Of a stretch of DNA of 64,000 nucleotides, positions 26,063-37,574 are shown piece by piece. How positions within the stretch are numbered: the first letter of the stretch is position 1; every line of letters begins with the position of its first letter. This stretch comes from Labia minor. Taxonomy: Eukaryota; Arthropoda; Insecta; Dermaptera; Spongiphoridae. The notes below the pieces were generated by a model that did no database searches, was not told the origin of the DNA, and saw only the letters and a program-made list of their open reading frames with translations. A program made the position numbers and the translations under genes. The stretch is from assembly GCA_963082975.1 (NCBI GenBank), contig OY720349.1, positions 67,888,501 to 67,952,500 on the forward strand, in the 5' to 3' direction.

Positions 26063-26319
26063 TTAATGCATTTCATTAATATAATCGAATGGATGTTTCA
26101 ATTTTAAGTGTCTACGTAATTGACTTTGCAAATGGAAAGCACTTGGACAAAGTGGACAGGCCACATTCGTTGGACGTCCACATTCGTGACGTAAATGAAA
26201 CGTAAGATGATATTTATGTTGATAAGCTCGGCCACATTTGCTGCATAGATAACGTCGTGGTGGTGATGGCCCAATTAAAGCCATAATTAATGCATCGTTT
26301 GGATGTCTTCTTGGTAATT
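26063..26319 (-). CDS. lola: lola-type terminal exon 5, C2HC + C2H2 finger pair
   Basis: This exon encodes 84 residues. The acceptor TGTTTGTTTCAG leaves AA before the first codon. The leader contains ALIMALIGPSPPRRY. Finger 1 is CSKCGRAYQHKYHLTFH with LRHECG. Finger 2 is CPLCPSAFHLQSQLRRH with H-x4-H, and its helix (QSQLRR) differs from those of its neighbours, so a different target site is likely. Because the leftover bases are AA, the last coding base of the shared upstream exon cannot be T, which would make TAA. The open frame extends into a CA/GT-rich intron that should be ignored. Confidence 0.86.
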
Positions 26320-28413
26320 CTGAAACAAACACAAATTCACACCCGCACACATACACAAGTTAAGATTAGAATTTTTACAAATAACAACAGGTAGTGAAAC
26401 ATTCACTCTGTTTACATGCTTTAGTGAAATCCGTTCAGACATCTCACCTAGTTTTTTTTTGTCTTTTATTTATCATACTAATAATGTTGTATTATTATAA
26501 TTTCCAAATCATAAATTTGTTTCAACTTAGTATGATTGTATGATAGGACATGCTTTATCATAGTACAAACTGTAATAGTTTTCTTCCTGGGATATTAATC
26601 CTATACAATATTTGTTTTTTATTGTTATTATTATATTTTAGGTTTTTTCAGCTAACAAGGGCACGTGTACCATGTACTGAGAAATCATTCATAATTGTCA
26701 CCATCATCATTAACTCTTAACTAAGAAATCCATTCAGGGAGCATAGAGCAGTATTTTCAGGGGCACAGCCAGTGATCTGAATCCTATCCAATTCCATTCT
26801 GTCAGGTCTTATCGCCCAAGTTGGATCACTTGAAAATATGTATAGATCAGTATAATGGTCGAACAATTAAAAAAATATAAGCTACATGTTAGTGAATTAC
26901 ATATATTTGTATTAGAAAGAATATGATGTTAAAATATTTTCAATGAAAATAAAATAAATTGATGATATATTTTTAACTTTGAAAATTAATTATTGATGTG
27001 ATTAAACGAAAGAACATATGACATACATAAATTAATTAGAACTATATTCCAGTATCTCAGCGTCTGGAATTCAATATTTTTATCCCTAGATTAAAGGATT
27101 GATATTTTTACATTTCATAAATGTCAAAAAAAAAAATTTATTCTCCGTAAATATATTACCTATTTCTGAAATTATAAATAAAAATTTGTATATTTGAAAA
27201 TTTTGCTTAATTTGTTTATAAAAAAAAATATCTTTATTTGATCTCTATTAATATAATGAAATAAAATAAATATCTAAATTATAATTAATAATAATAATAA
27301 TAATTTATTATATTATTTGTTATGATATAGAATTCATTTATATACATTTAGTTTTAATTTTAATGACTAGTTTTTAAAAAAATCAGGTACACATTTAGTA
27401 ACTTCTAGTACATTAATTCATTAATTAATAATATAAATATTGATTATGTGTTCATAGAAGAAATGGAATATTAAAAATGAAATTTTTTATGAGCCATGCA
27501 TGAATTGATTTATATATAAATTATTTTTATAAATATTTCAATTCCATTCATCACAATCAAATTTATATAAATATTGGAAAGTTTAATTTGTACTTGAAAT
27601 AAAATGAAATTTATCATTTTTTTTTAAATATATAATAGGTAAATACTTTTATTAATTATTTTTTGTAAGTATTAATTTTAAAATGAAAATAATCGTTACT
27701 TAGACAATCAAATAACTTTATGTCAGTTTTATTTAAATAAATAAATAATTCAATTTCTATCTAATTAAATTGAATCCTTAAAAAAAGTAAATATGTATAT
27801 TTACAGAAAGATTAGTTAGATTTTTAGTATGTATACATATAAGAAAAATAATTTTTTTTGTTTTGTTTTAACACAATATTTCAAAATTATATCGAGTAAA
27901 AAGATAATAATATCTTATATAAAGTGAAATAAAATTTGTAATTAAATTAACTTTTTTTTAAAAATATTATTTTACTTTAAATTACTTATTATGACAATTG
28001 AAATTTATTGTTTTTTCAAATAATTATTTAATTATTGATTTATAAAATTAATCTCTTTTCATTAACTTTTCGATTATTTAATTTTTATATACAATATAAT
28101 ACTTTATTACTTTACGTATACATTTTGTATCAGTCTTAATCGATCTGGCTCAATTATAAATTAAGGAACCTTGGTAATCATTAATAACATAAGAATAAAC
28201 ATTTTTAAAAATAAAACACGTTTGCAATTTTTTCTAAAAATAAAAAAATGTAATTTGATTATCACTTGAAAAATAATTAATAAAAAACAAAAAAAAAAAA
28301 AAAATCAAAAAATCAAAAAATCTGTTGCTCGAAAATTTAAAAGCAAGAATTTTTGTTTAAAGAAAGAAAGAAAGACATCTTAAGGGGGGGGGGGGGGAGG
28401 GATAGAAGAGGGT
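26320..28413. other. intronic AT-rich sequence, no gene
   Basis: No exon is seen. A less AT-rich patch at about 26640-26830 is not recognised. Downstream of exon 6 (minus strand), a pure 15-base G run (plus strand 28384-28398) lies 16 bases past its stop codon. Confidence 0.55.
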
Positions 28414-28682
28414 TCAATTTGGATGAGCTAAGGATATATGCCGAAGCATATTCTCTTTATTGGTGTATCGTTTTCCACAAATCGGACATCCAGGTCTTCC
28501 ATCAATTCCGCACATATGCCGAATATGAAATGTCAAATGTTTTTTCCATTTATAACTCCGGCCACATCGAAAACAACTGAAACGTCCTTCTGTTCTGGGA
28601 TGAGTTTTATTACTCATGAGTAATTGTAGAGTGTTGGTGCATCTTAAATAATTAACATCTTCTCTAAATTGCCATTTCGTCA
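28414..28682 (-). CDS. lola: lola-type terminal exon 6, C2HC + C2H2 finger pair
   Basis: This exon encodes 88 residues. The acceptor TTATCTGTTTTAG leaves TG before ACG. The leader is about 35 residues with no clear domain. Finger 1 is CFRCGRSYKWKKHLTFH with IRHMCG, where the usual Glu before the last Cys is Met. Finger 2 is CPICGKRYTNKENMLRH with H-x4-H. The protein ends two residues after the last histidine. The two-finger linker is GIDGRPG instead of the common G-x-EP form. All eight metal ligands are present. Confidence 0.86.
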
Positions 28683-28814
28683 CTAAAACAGATAAGAATT
28701 TTACATGATCATTGAGAGAAGTGGTTTGTTATAAAATTAATTTGTGAAAACAATAAATATAAAAAGACATATAACATAAATATATAAATAGGTTGATTTA
28801 TGATATTAACTTTA

Positions 28815-29156
28815 GGGTACATACATTCAAAAATTACGTCACGCGGTAAGGGGGGTGGGGGTGAATGTGACGACAATTGATAAGGGGGGTGGGGTGGGTT
28901 TCCAGAAATGTTACGTCACATATTTTCGATTTTTTTTTTCAAATAATAAACTTTAAAATTATTGCAAAATTTTTATTAAAAAATAACATTAATTTTATTT
29001 TATTTAAAAAAAAAAAAAAAAAAAGTTTTTCTTTCAATTTTCACAATTTTTTAACTGTCACATATAATTAGATTTCTCTACCTAGCGTTTGTGTTTGGTA
29101 TTAACAAAACGTGGTGAATAAAATATATGAGAAATTATCTTTTACGCCACGTACCC
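28815..29156. mobile_element. PIF/Harbinger-like non-autonomous element
   Basis: A 342-base element begins GGGTACATACATTC and ends with the inverted GCCACGTACCC. It is flanked by TTA on both sides (28812-28814 and 29157-29159). A 3-base TTA duplication with G-rich ends fits PIF/Harbinger. The G-rich part at 28840-28905 holds two copies of a GATAAGGGGGGTGGGG-like unit. It lies in the intron just upstream of exon 6. It has no transposase. Confidence 0.75.
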
Positions 29157-29159
29157 TTA

Positions 29160-32100
29160 CCAGAATAACTAATGGTAATAGTAATAATAAATAAAAAAAA
29201 ATATATTAGAAATTTTATAAATCTTTATTGTTTCTTGGATTGACAATCTCAGATAAAATGTTTATAAAAATATATTAACTTAAAATTAATGTTAATTCCA
29301 TAAATATATAACAAAATAATTAGAATAATTATATTTTTTAGTATTTTCTTTTGTTTAATTAAATGAATAATAAACTTATAATAAATGGGTGCAGTGGGTG
29401 GGTTATATCTCGTTGATGATTGAAATTAATTTGATAGATATACATAATTTTCAAAGGAGTAGAGTATTGGAATAAGGATTTATTTAATCCAGGATAGTTG
29501 ATGTAATCTGAACATGAATTTGCTATTTAAGGAAAGTTGAAGTATGAATTGTATGATGTGCGAAGTATTCAATATAATAATAAAAAACCGAAATCATTCT
29601 CATTAACTTAATTAAATAATAATTAAAAATAAATTTGTTGAGCTTTGAATCTGAAGAATACAGAAAATTCTTATGATGATGTCCAGATGAAAGGTTTCAC
29701 TGAATTATTAGTGATGATATTAGTAATCTTCCAATGTAGGATCTTGAGATGTTAGTCTATGGATCCTCATAGGGCAGCCTCCTTTTTTTTCCTATCTTAT
29801 GAGCAGTTCCACCCACATACATATTTTTACTCGCATAAAATAGGTAAATCTTGACATGTTATTAAAATAAGATCTAATAAATCATAATGTATTTGATTGA
29901 AGATTAAGAATCCCCCCCCCACCCCCACCCTTATAAAAAATAAAATTTAATTGGAAATGTTTTTTTATGAAATAGGCAGAGATTGATTTGAAGATTATAG
30001 ATAATTAATTAAACTGTTTGTTTTGTCTGTTCAGTGTGCCTGTCTCTGTTTAAGAGCTGGATTCAAGCCTTAAACTTAACTTAATAAAAAAAAATTTATT
30101 TGTGGGTGAGGGAGAAAGTTAGACCTTCCTCATGTCACTATAAGTATATACTGATATTTTTGTTTCAAAATTTCAAAGTGTGTAAATATCATTAAGCAAA
30201 TATATATATATTTATTTTTGAAGTTTTATTTTTTTAATTTAAAATTGAATTGGTGTCTTGATAGATAAAATGAAATTTTAATAAATCAAAAGTTCATAAA
30301 ACTAAATTAAATTAATTAAATTTTTAATTCATTTAAAAAAAAATAATTATGATATTTTATCTAAAATTTAGTAGGGCTGAGATTTAACGGTTATTGATAA
30401 AAGTAAATACTTTTTTTTTGAAAGGTAGAAGATTTCTATTAAACAAAGTTGAGAGTACCAATGAATAAGCTCAAATCTTTCTCTCTTTTCATAAGAAGGA
30501 ATTCTTTCACGTCAATGGGAGTCTTTCAATAAGATCTATTCAAACAAAATTTTAACCTGAATTAGCCAGAATAAAGTATTTTATAGAAGATGTATTTCAA
30601 ATTTAATATTGCAGGAATATATAATTGTTTATTTATTGATGATGAAAACACTTTAATTTTGTAATAAATCATTGATAATAAGAATTGTTATATCAATAGA
30701 TATATTGTATTATATATTATGAAATAAAATAATTTTATTATCATAAAAATATATATATATTTTCTTGAAAGACTTTAAGCTTGTTTTCAATTCCTCTTTA
30801 GAATATAATTTTAATATTTACCTTTTACTTCTGATCTTATTTTTATTCGTTTAAGAATATTAAGCACTCCTAATCCAAAAACATCTTCATTTATTAACTT
30901 TGACCATTTATATATATGTATATAAAGTCTTGGAGAATAATGAAAAATGAAAAAAATGAAGAAAAATCTAAAAAAGAAATAAATATGTATTTTTTTAAGA
31001 AACCACTTCTTAAATAAACTAAATTAGCTGGTCATCGTAATGAGAAATTGCTTGGAATAACTGGAAATTGACCTGAATTGCTTCAAATGCACTTAATGTA
31101 TGTAAGTGTTCGAAAGAGAAATGAATTCTTATACTATTTTCACTTTTTAGTTAAATCAATGTGTCAAATTGAATTTGATATATAAAATATTTATATGATT
31201 AAAAAAATGTATTTATTATTTTTATTATGATTTTATATATTATTATTTTATAATAAAAGAGCGATATTAAAATCGTTTTTTATTTATATTTAAGTTATAT
31301 GTAGAATAATATAAAAATAAATATACAATATATATAGTGAGAGAAAAAAATAGTTTAGGGATGGATATTACAATGTTTAGAGAATAGAATGAATAAAATA
31401 GTTTATTTGTGCAAAGGAAATATGTTTTCTTGTGACAAGAGGAATTTAAAGTGTGTGTGTGTGTGTGTCACCAATCAACATTTCATTTCATCCACTTTAA
31501 ATTCAAAACTTAATATTATTTTCAGATTTTATTTTTTAAATGGTTTCATTTTCTCAAAAATAATAAAATATTTATGAACGCATCCCTATTATTATATACA
31601 TAGTATGTATTTTGAGTATTTAAATTTGGAAGGCCTCGCAAGCAAGCTATATAATTAAAACTAAATATTTGAAGAAAATAATAGATATTCAAAATTAAGA
31701 ATCATTAATAAATATACATTCTTCTTTCTTCATTTGTGTGTGTGTGTGTGTGTTGTTTATAAAGGTAAATAGATATTCTGAAAAATCTATCTGAAAGTAT
31801 TCTATTTTTTTTTATTATGTTAATATTATTATTTTATTTATTTTATTTTAAAATATCAAATTTTAGAGAAATTCAGGACCTCAGGAAGACAATATGTTAT
31901 TTGAATAATAACCAAAAAGAAAAATAAAAAAATCCTTAACATTAGAATTCTAATCATAGAATGGTTAGAACAAATATCTACAAAGAAAAATTGGTAGCTT
32001 GGTAGTTGACTAGTAAAACAATAATATAACATAACAGATATTGAGAGTACCAAAAGACTGGTTATTATTAAATAGTATCTCACTAATATTTAAATAATAA

Positions 32101-32445
32101 GTTGAAATATATGTTAATTAAATACAGGACCGAGTCAGTTGATCATCATCATCATACAACTTCACACCATATTTCTAACCAAGATATGTAAATCAGTTGT
32201 AGGAAATGAAAATGAATTGTATTGTTCGAAAAACACTGCAAAATCGGTTAACTGACGGACGGATCATGTATTTAATAATTAATGATAAGGAAAATATAAG
32301 TGTGCTTAATCAAAATTTAAATTCAAATTTTGTTTTTGTTTTTGTTTATATGAAAAGGAATTTCATTCATTTTCCCGTTAATGAGTAAGTTCATGCCACC
32401 CCCCCCCCCCCCACTCCCCGCACACCCGAATAACACTTGATTGGG
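29160..32445. other. intronic AT-rich sequence, no gene
   Basis: About 3.3 kb without an exon. A fragment at about 30016-30085 (AACTGTTTGTTTTGTCTG, then GAGCTGGATTCAAGCCT) matches part of the repeat B element seen at 33180-33460 and 47150-47460. A C run on the plus strand at about 32399-32412 lies just past the stop of exon 7. Confidence 0.55.
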
Positions 32446-32648
32446 TTATCTTGATAATCCTTGATGCTTCTTAGCAATATGATTAATTAAACGAGATTCA
32501 GTAAAAAAGAAGGCATTACATAAATAACAACAATATGATAGATTGTTCTTTGCGCATGGTAATGAAATACGAATATGTCGTAACATATGTTGCCGTTGTT
32601 TGTAAGTGCGTCCACAATATGGACAAGCATGACGGAGCGAATCACCAC
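32446..32648 (-). CDS. lola: lola-type terminal exon 7 with altered first finger
   Basis: This exon encodes 66 residues. The acceptor TATCTTCTTCAG leaves GT before GGT. Finger 1 is CPYCGRTYKQRQHMLRH, but the usual H-xxxx-C end is replaced by HIRISLPC, giving H-x6-C. The ECG signature is absent and the linker (AKNNLSYC) is unlike that of the sister exons. Finger 2 is canonical in spacing (CYLCNAFFFTESRLINH, H-x4-H). Either the first finger tolerates the longer spacing or it has weakened. The frame is open and the splice site good, so it still looks like a used exon. An open frame on the same strand in another register is a shadow. Confidence 0.78.
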
Positions 32649-34410
32649 CTGAAGAAGATAAGATAATTTAATATTAGAGTTAGATTTATTTCTTATGTTT
32701 GATGGAATTAACATAAAAAGTATTAAATTATTTGGCTCAGAAAAGATGAGTCAACCAAAAAAAAAAAAAAAAAAAAACAACAAAAATTAATTTATTAAAA
32801 AAGAAATTAAACTCGTTTTGGGGAGTTAATAATAATTATTTATTTATTTATTTTTGAACTATGCATTTTAATCAATTCAAAAATTAAGAGATTCATTAAA
32901 TTTGTGAAGGAGTTGATCCTTAAAATTCAAAAACTATTATATTTTTTTTTTTCTTTTAAAGTTTGAAGAACACAATTTCATAAAATGTTTTTCCAAACAC
33001 AATAGATAATTTTATTAATACATATGCATAACATTTAGATAAAAACTACATTAAAAGATCTTGATATTAAAAAAAAAAAAAATAAATTAAATTCCATATA
33101 TATTATATATATATATATAAGTTAAGTTTTAGTGTAAAAGAAAACCTTTATCTATTTTTTTATTTATAATTTTTATTTATTCAAAATATACACTTTAAAT
33201 AGATCCCGAATTTAAGAGGACCAGTCGAACACATCTTCGGCCTAAAACTCAATGAAGAATGAATTGTCCAAGGTGAAGGCTATTTTTTAAATCCTTTTTA
33301 GACCACTTAGTCAATGCTGATAAACTGTTTGTTTAATCTGCCAATGCATGGAAGAGACTGTTTATATAAACCTTTTCTGTCATCACAGAATTGCTGATAA
33401 ACTGTTTGTTAAATCTGCCAAGTGTGTGAGATTTAGAGCTGAGTCTGAGATCAAGCCTATAACTTATATATATATATATATATTATATATATAATTGAAA
33501 AAATCAAAAAGAAATAGATTTTAAATTAGTATTCATATTTATTTATAAATTTTTCATTACATAGTTTATGTAAAAGTGGAAAAATAATAATAAAATTAAT
33601 TTATTTTAGTATTTTATTTATTTTAACATAGAATTAACAAATTAATTTAGAGTATAATACAAAAATTTTATATTTTTCATAAACATAATGTAGTAGAAAT
33701 TAAAGTCTTACATTTTTCAAAAAAAGCTAATTTTTGTCTTAACAAATTTTGATGTGTTATAATTCAAATGCTAATTTAAGGTCTTGTTTTTTTTTAATGT
33801 GTAATTTTTTCTGATATTTGTTAACAAAAACTTAAGAATTTAAACATAAAGAATTCTTATAAATTACATAATTTTTGTAATAATAATACTATTTCATATA
33901 TTTTTTTAAAATTAGAAAGTTTTAAGAATAATAATAAATTCAAATTATTATCTTAATTTATAAATATATAAGTTGGTATGTTATAAAATATTCATTTGGC
34001 TTGTGTCTTATCATATCAACATAATTTACTAAGATTTATAAAGTAATATTAAATAATAGTTTCTCTGAAAAGACAAATAGTTTGAGCAGTGGTTCATGAC
34101 CATGAATGACGTTGAGAAAAGTTAGTATTTTTTTAAAATCAAAATTATTAGAATAAAATAAAAATTAATAAAATAAAAACATACTGCTAAATTCATCAAT
34201 AGTTTAAATTAAATTGTTGCAAACTATTTCTTAATCTATTATTTAAGGATCGTATTAAAAAATATATTTTTTCAATATTTATAAATCTTCTTTGGAGGAT
34301 CGTAAAAAATTTAGGAAATTTTTGGGAGCTATCAGTATATTTATAACCACTGACTTAGAGGGAACAAGTATCATTAATTAATAATAATAATAATAATAAT
34401 AAATAATTTA
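32649..34410. other. intronic sequence with a repeat B fragment
   Basis: AT-rich, with a long A run at 32758-32777. Bases 33120-33465 match the repeat B element at 47090-47465 in words such as GGCCTAAAACTCAATGAA, GCTGATAAACTGTTTGTT and GAGCTGAGTCTG. No gene is seen. Confidence 0.6.
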
Positions 34411-34629
34411 GGGTAAACGTACCAGTAGTTGAACTCAATACCAGTAATTGACCATTTGATAGATTTTGTATCAAAATAAGTTTTTTAATTTCAAATTAAA
34501 AGTCCGTGATGTCGATAAATATCAAAAAGAGCCTCTTCCGGATTGCTTAACAATGAAACAGAGAAATTAAAAAGCTTATTTTTATAAAAAAATTACTGGT
34601 ACAGTGGTCGACTACTGGTACGTTTACCC
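34411..34629. mobile_element. short mariner-like element, family M (GGGTAAACGTACCAGTAG ends)
   Basis: A 219-base element has inverted ends GGGTAAACGTACCAGTAGTTGA and TCGACTACTGGTACGTTTACCC. TA is on both sides (34409-34410 and 34630-34631), the target site of Tc1/mariner elements. The same ends, more diverged, bound the element at 48025-48720. Non-coding. Confidence 0.82.
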
Positions 34630-34743
34630 TACATAATCTTAAAGTTTATTATAACAGAAATTACAATCGTATTGTTGTTGTATATATAAATTAATCATTT
34701 TTTATCTTTGACAATTGATTATTTAAAATGCCTATAAATTATA

Positions 34744-36039
34744 CAGTATCGAACAGATTAATTGAAAGAAAAACATTTTTTTTTGCATTTTTTGCACTTT
34801 ATCGCTCTTGTTGGTATTTGTAATGACAATACTGTGGTTTTTATTTTTGACACAATACAGCAAACATTGCTCAGTGTGCAACACTTGTTTTAATATCGGT
34901 TGAGTGATTTTTTTCTTATTTTTTGTTATTTAAAATAAAAATTGTTAAATTTCAACATTTTGCCCGTACTTACAAAGAGATATGGATGTATCGACGAATA
35001 AACGAGTAATGATCGTGACAATGACTAAGCATACCACAAAAACATTGCATCAGAGGTTGGAGTAAGTTTGGCTACAGTCAATTGGATCTTCAATCGCCAT
35101 AAGGGCTCAGGGGATATCTTAGTGAAGAGGAAGAGGAAATGTGGCGCAAAAAGAATGACAATTAAACGAGATGACCAGCGATTACTGAATTCTAGCTGAA
35201 ATGATTGCCGTAAAACTGCAGTAGACCTTGCTCGAGAATTGCCTGAAACTTGTGTCCCATGATTGTTCGTCAAAGCGGGAAGACCAGCAAGGAAACCTGA
35301 CACGAAACAGTCAAAAGAGTTATATGGACCAAAAAATATGAAAATTAGATGGCTGAAGATTGAAAAAAAGAGTCTTGGTTTCTTATCGTGCAAGGCCAAT
35401 AATTTTGGTTCATTCGAAGGGGAAAAGAAAAACTGAACTCGTCACACGTCATCTCATCATCTCTTTTTTTTTTTTTTTTTTTTTGGGGGGGGGGGGGGGT
35501 GTTTCTCAAATTATAGTTTAGGGCGTGTTGTTCCAGTGACAGGTATGATGAATAGTGAAAAGTACTAGTCCATGGTGGTAGAAAAAATGATACCAGAATT
35601 GAAAAAGCAGTGGCCAAATGTCGAGTGAGTTTTTCAGGAGGATTTTGCTCCCTGTCATACTTCGATAAAAATGGTTAAATCTTTTTCGGAAAACCATATC
35701 ACCATATTAGATTGGCCAGGGAGTTCACCAGACATCAACCCGATAAAGAATCTGTGGGCAATTTGCAATAATCGATTAGACAGTCGACACATTGGATTGT
35801 ACCACAGTGGAAAAATTAAAAACCACAATTATCAATACTTATATGGTTTACAGATGAAAGGATGCTGACAATCTGTAAAAAAACTTGTGGATACAATGCC
35901 AAAGAGGATAAATTAAACTCTTAATTGAGGCCACATAAAATATTAATCGTAATAATTTGTTTCTTATTATTGAAATTAATAATGAATAAATGATTTTATA
36001 CAAATTTTCGTCTTGTTTCAATTAATCTGTTCGATACTG
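34744..36039 (+). mobile_element. Tc1-like transposon, full length but inactivated
   Basis: A 1296-base element has inverted ends CAGTATCGAACAGATTAATT and AATTAATCTGTTCGATACTG, flanked by TA. This is the usual Tc1 size. The plus strand carries a broken transposase. Near 35671-35765 it reads through ILDWPGSSPDINPIKNLW, the end of the DDE domain, and near 35886-35915 LVDTMPKRIN. Two lesions kill it. The catalytic Glu of the NPIENLW box is Lys, and multiple stops and frameshifts break the upstream part. A T/G homopolymer at 35465-35500 also interrupts it. It has no active protein, but other copies could act on its ends. Confidence 0.85.
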
Positions 36040-36496
36040 TATTTGTAAATATTTAAATGATTGAACTCTGATGACTAAATTTGGAAATGAGGTAATTATC
36101 TTTTTTTATCGTTCATTTTAACGAGTTTATTCATTTATTATTTAGTTATCACATTAAATATTATATGATTATAATATTAGTGAACTTAGTGAGGTTTGAT
36201 CCCTCTTGTTTCAATGACTCCGCATTAACTCACAAAATAACACACATAAATAGATAATATTATAAATATATAATTATTTTCATGTTTCTAATTTAAATAT
36301 ATGTATTATTAATTTTTTTGTTTTTAAATTGATAAAAAAATTATTAATTTCAACCTTCTTAAACAACACAAACTAATATAAATATTTAAATTAATATAAA
36401 TTTTATAGTTTTTTTTTTTCAGAATTGCACTTCATTTGTATAAAAAAAAAAATATTTTCTAAAAAAATATATTATTAGAAATCTGATTGTATAGTA
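36040..36496. other. AT-rich sequence downstream of exon 8
   Basis: Nothing but AT-rich sequence is seen between the Tc1-like element and the stop of exon 8. Read on the minus strand it would be the 3' untranslated region and flank. Confidence 0.55.
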
Positions 36497-36708
36497 TTAG
36501 ATTATTTGATTGCTTCGATAATAATTTATATTCATTTTATGTTTACGATAAATGTGGGAGGTGAGATTGTATTTCTGGGCGCTTCGATGTGGACAAAATG
36601 GACATTTGAACTTTGCTGGAACGCCACATTCATTTTTCATATGCCTGGATAGGTGAGCCCGGTGTTTATATGTTCGACCGCATTGCGGGCATGGATGCCG
36701 AAGATGTA
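36497..36708 (-). CDS. lola: lola-type terminal exon 8, C2HC + C2H2 finger pair
   Basis: This exon encodes 69 residues. The acceptor TTCATTTTTCAG leaves TA before CAT. There is almost no leader: HLRH leads straight into finger 1 (CPQCGRTYKHRAHLSRH, MKNECG). Finger 2 is CPFCPHRSAQKYNLTSH with H-x4-H, and belongs to the PHRS/PHRA group of exons 1 and 2. A 12-residue basic and polar tail (MNINYYRSNQII) closes the protein. It has no early Met, so simple frame finding misses it. It should give one isoform end. Confidence 0.85.
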
Positions 36709-37168
36709 CTGAAAAATGAAAAATTTGAATCGAACGACAACACCAATAAGAAATATAAAAAGGGATAATATTAAATATATAAAGAGAATATTTAATCGAG
36801 ATTCAATGAATATAAAATATTCTAAACTAAAAGTGTGAAGGAGAAATACATAGTTTTTTTTTTCTTAGTATATCTTTCCCCCATATGTGTAAAATAAATA
36901 AATAAATCACGTTACATTCCAAAGCCAACACCACTATATTTTTTTTTTGTTGGAAATTTAAGAGAATTGAACTTAGGTAAAAAATGCTGGAAAATAGAGA
37001 AAATTTAAGCAATTTGTGTTTGTTAACACAAAGAATTTTCAAATTGAGTATTCAAAGAAAATTAATTAATTAATTGTAATCCTTCTCAACCCTTAATTGA
37101 AATAAATATTGAATTTATGTTAAGCATGGTTTAAGAATTCCTCTGAGAATTTGCAAAATTATCTAGAT
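36709..37168. other. short intron part, no gene
   Basis: AT-rich intron upstream of exon 8 up to the hAT element. The minus open frame at 36827-37042 is hydrophobic AT-driven sequence without a recognised domain. Confidence 0.5.
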
Positions 37169-37566
37169 TCTAGGGGTGGCCAACCCGCGGCCCGCCGTAA
37201 ACATTTTTGCGGCCCGCGAGATTCATCACACTTTTATATTCTACGCCCTCATGAAACAAATATCGCACTTGTGAAATAAATATGATTTCATTTTTTTTAT
37301 TTCGTTGTTTCTTTTTTTATTTTATTTTTAGTATTATATATTTTTTACAATGTCCATTCAGTATCATTATTATTATATTATATATGTTTATATGTAAAAT
37401 TAATAGTAAACATAATAAAAATTCATTATTTTTCAATTTGTCACACCAAACAATATCTATAATGGATCTAAATCTAATATAGGTATTTATAATTTTATAT
37501 GCGGACCGCAAAGTTATGATGCATTTCCAAAGTGGCCCGCACGATCATTTGGGTTGGCCCCCTCTG
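37169..37566. mobile_element. hAT-type non-autonomous element (GGGGTGGCCAACCCGCGGCCC ends)
   Basis: The left end is TAGGGGTGGCCAACCCGCGG and the right end is CATTTGGGTTGGCCCCCTCTG, inverted copies. The flanks ATCTAGAT (37161-37168) and ATCTAGAA (37567-37574) match at 7 of 8 positions, as for a hAT target duplication. These ends are a very common animal hAT family form. The 398-base interior is AT-rich and non-coding. Confidence 0.82.
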
Positions 37567-37574
37567 ATCTAGAA

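Noticed and set aside
28353..28623. Two plus-strand frames over exon 6
   Set aside because: They are antisense to the finger exon at 28414-28682, whose ligands and splice site are clear on the minus strand.
32487..32714. 75-codon minus frame starting MLIPSNIRNK
   Set aside because: Wrong register. The finger ligands are in another frame that begins at the acceptor at 32649-32650.
35025..35617. Minus frames of 124 and 90 codons
   Set aside because: They are antisense to the dead Tc1-like transposase and include a homopolymer (KKKKKK, PPPP).
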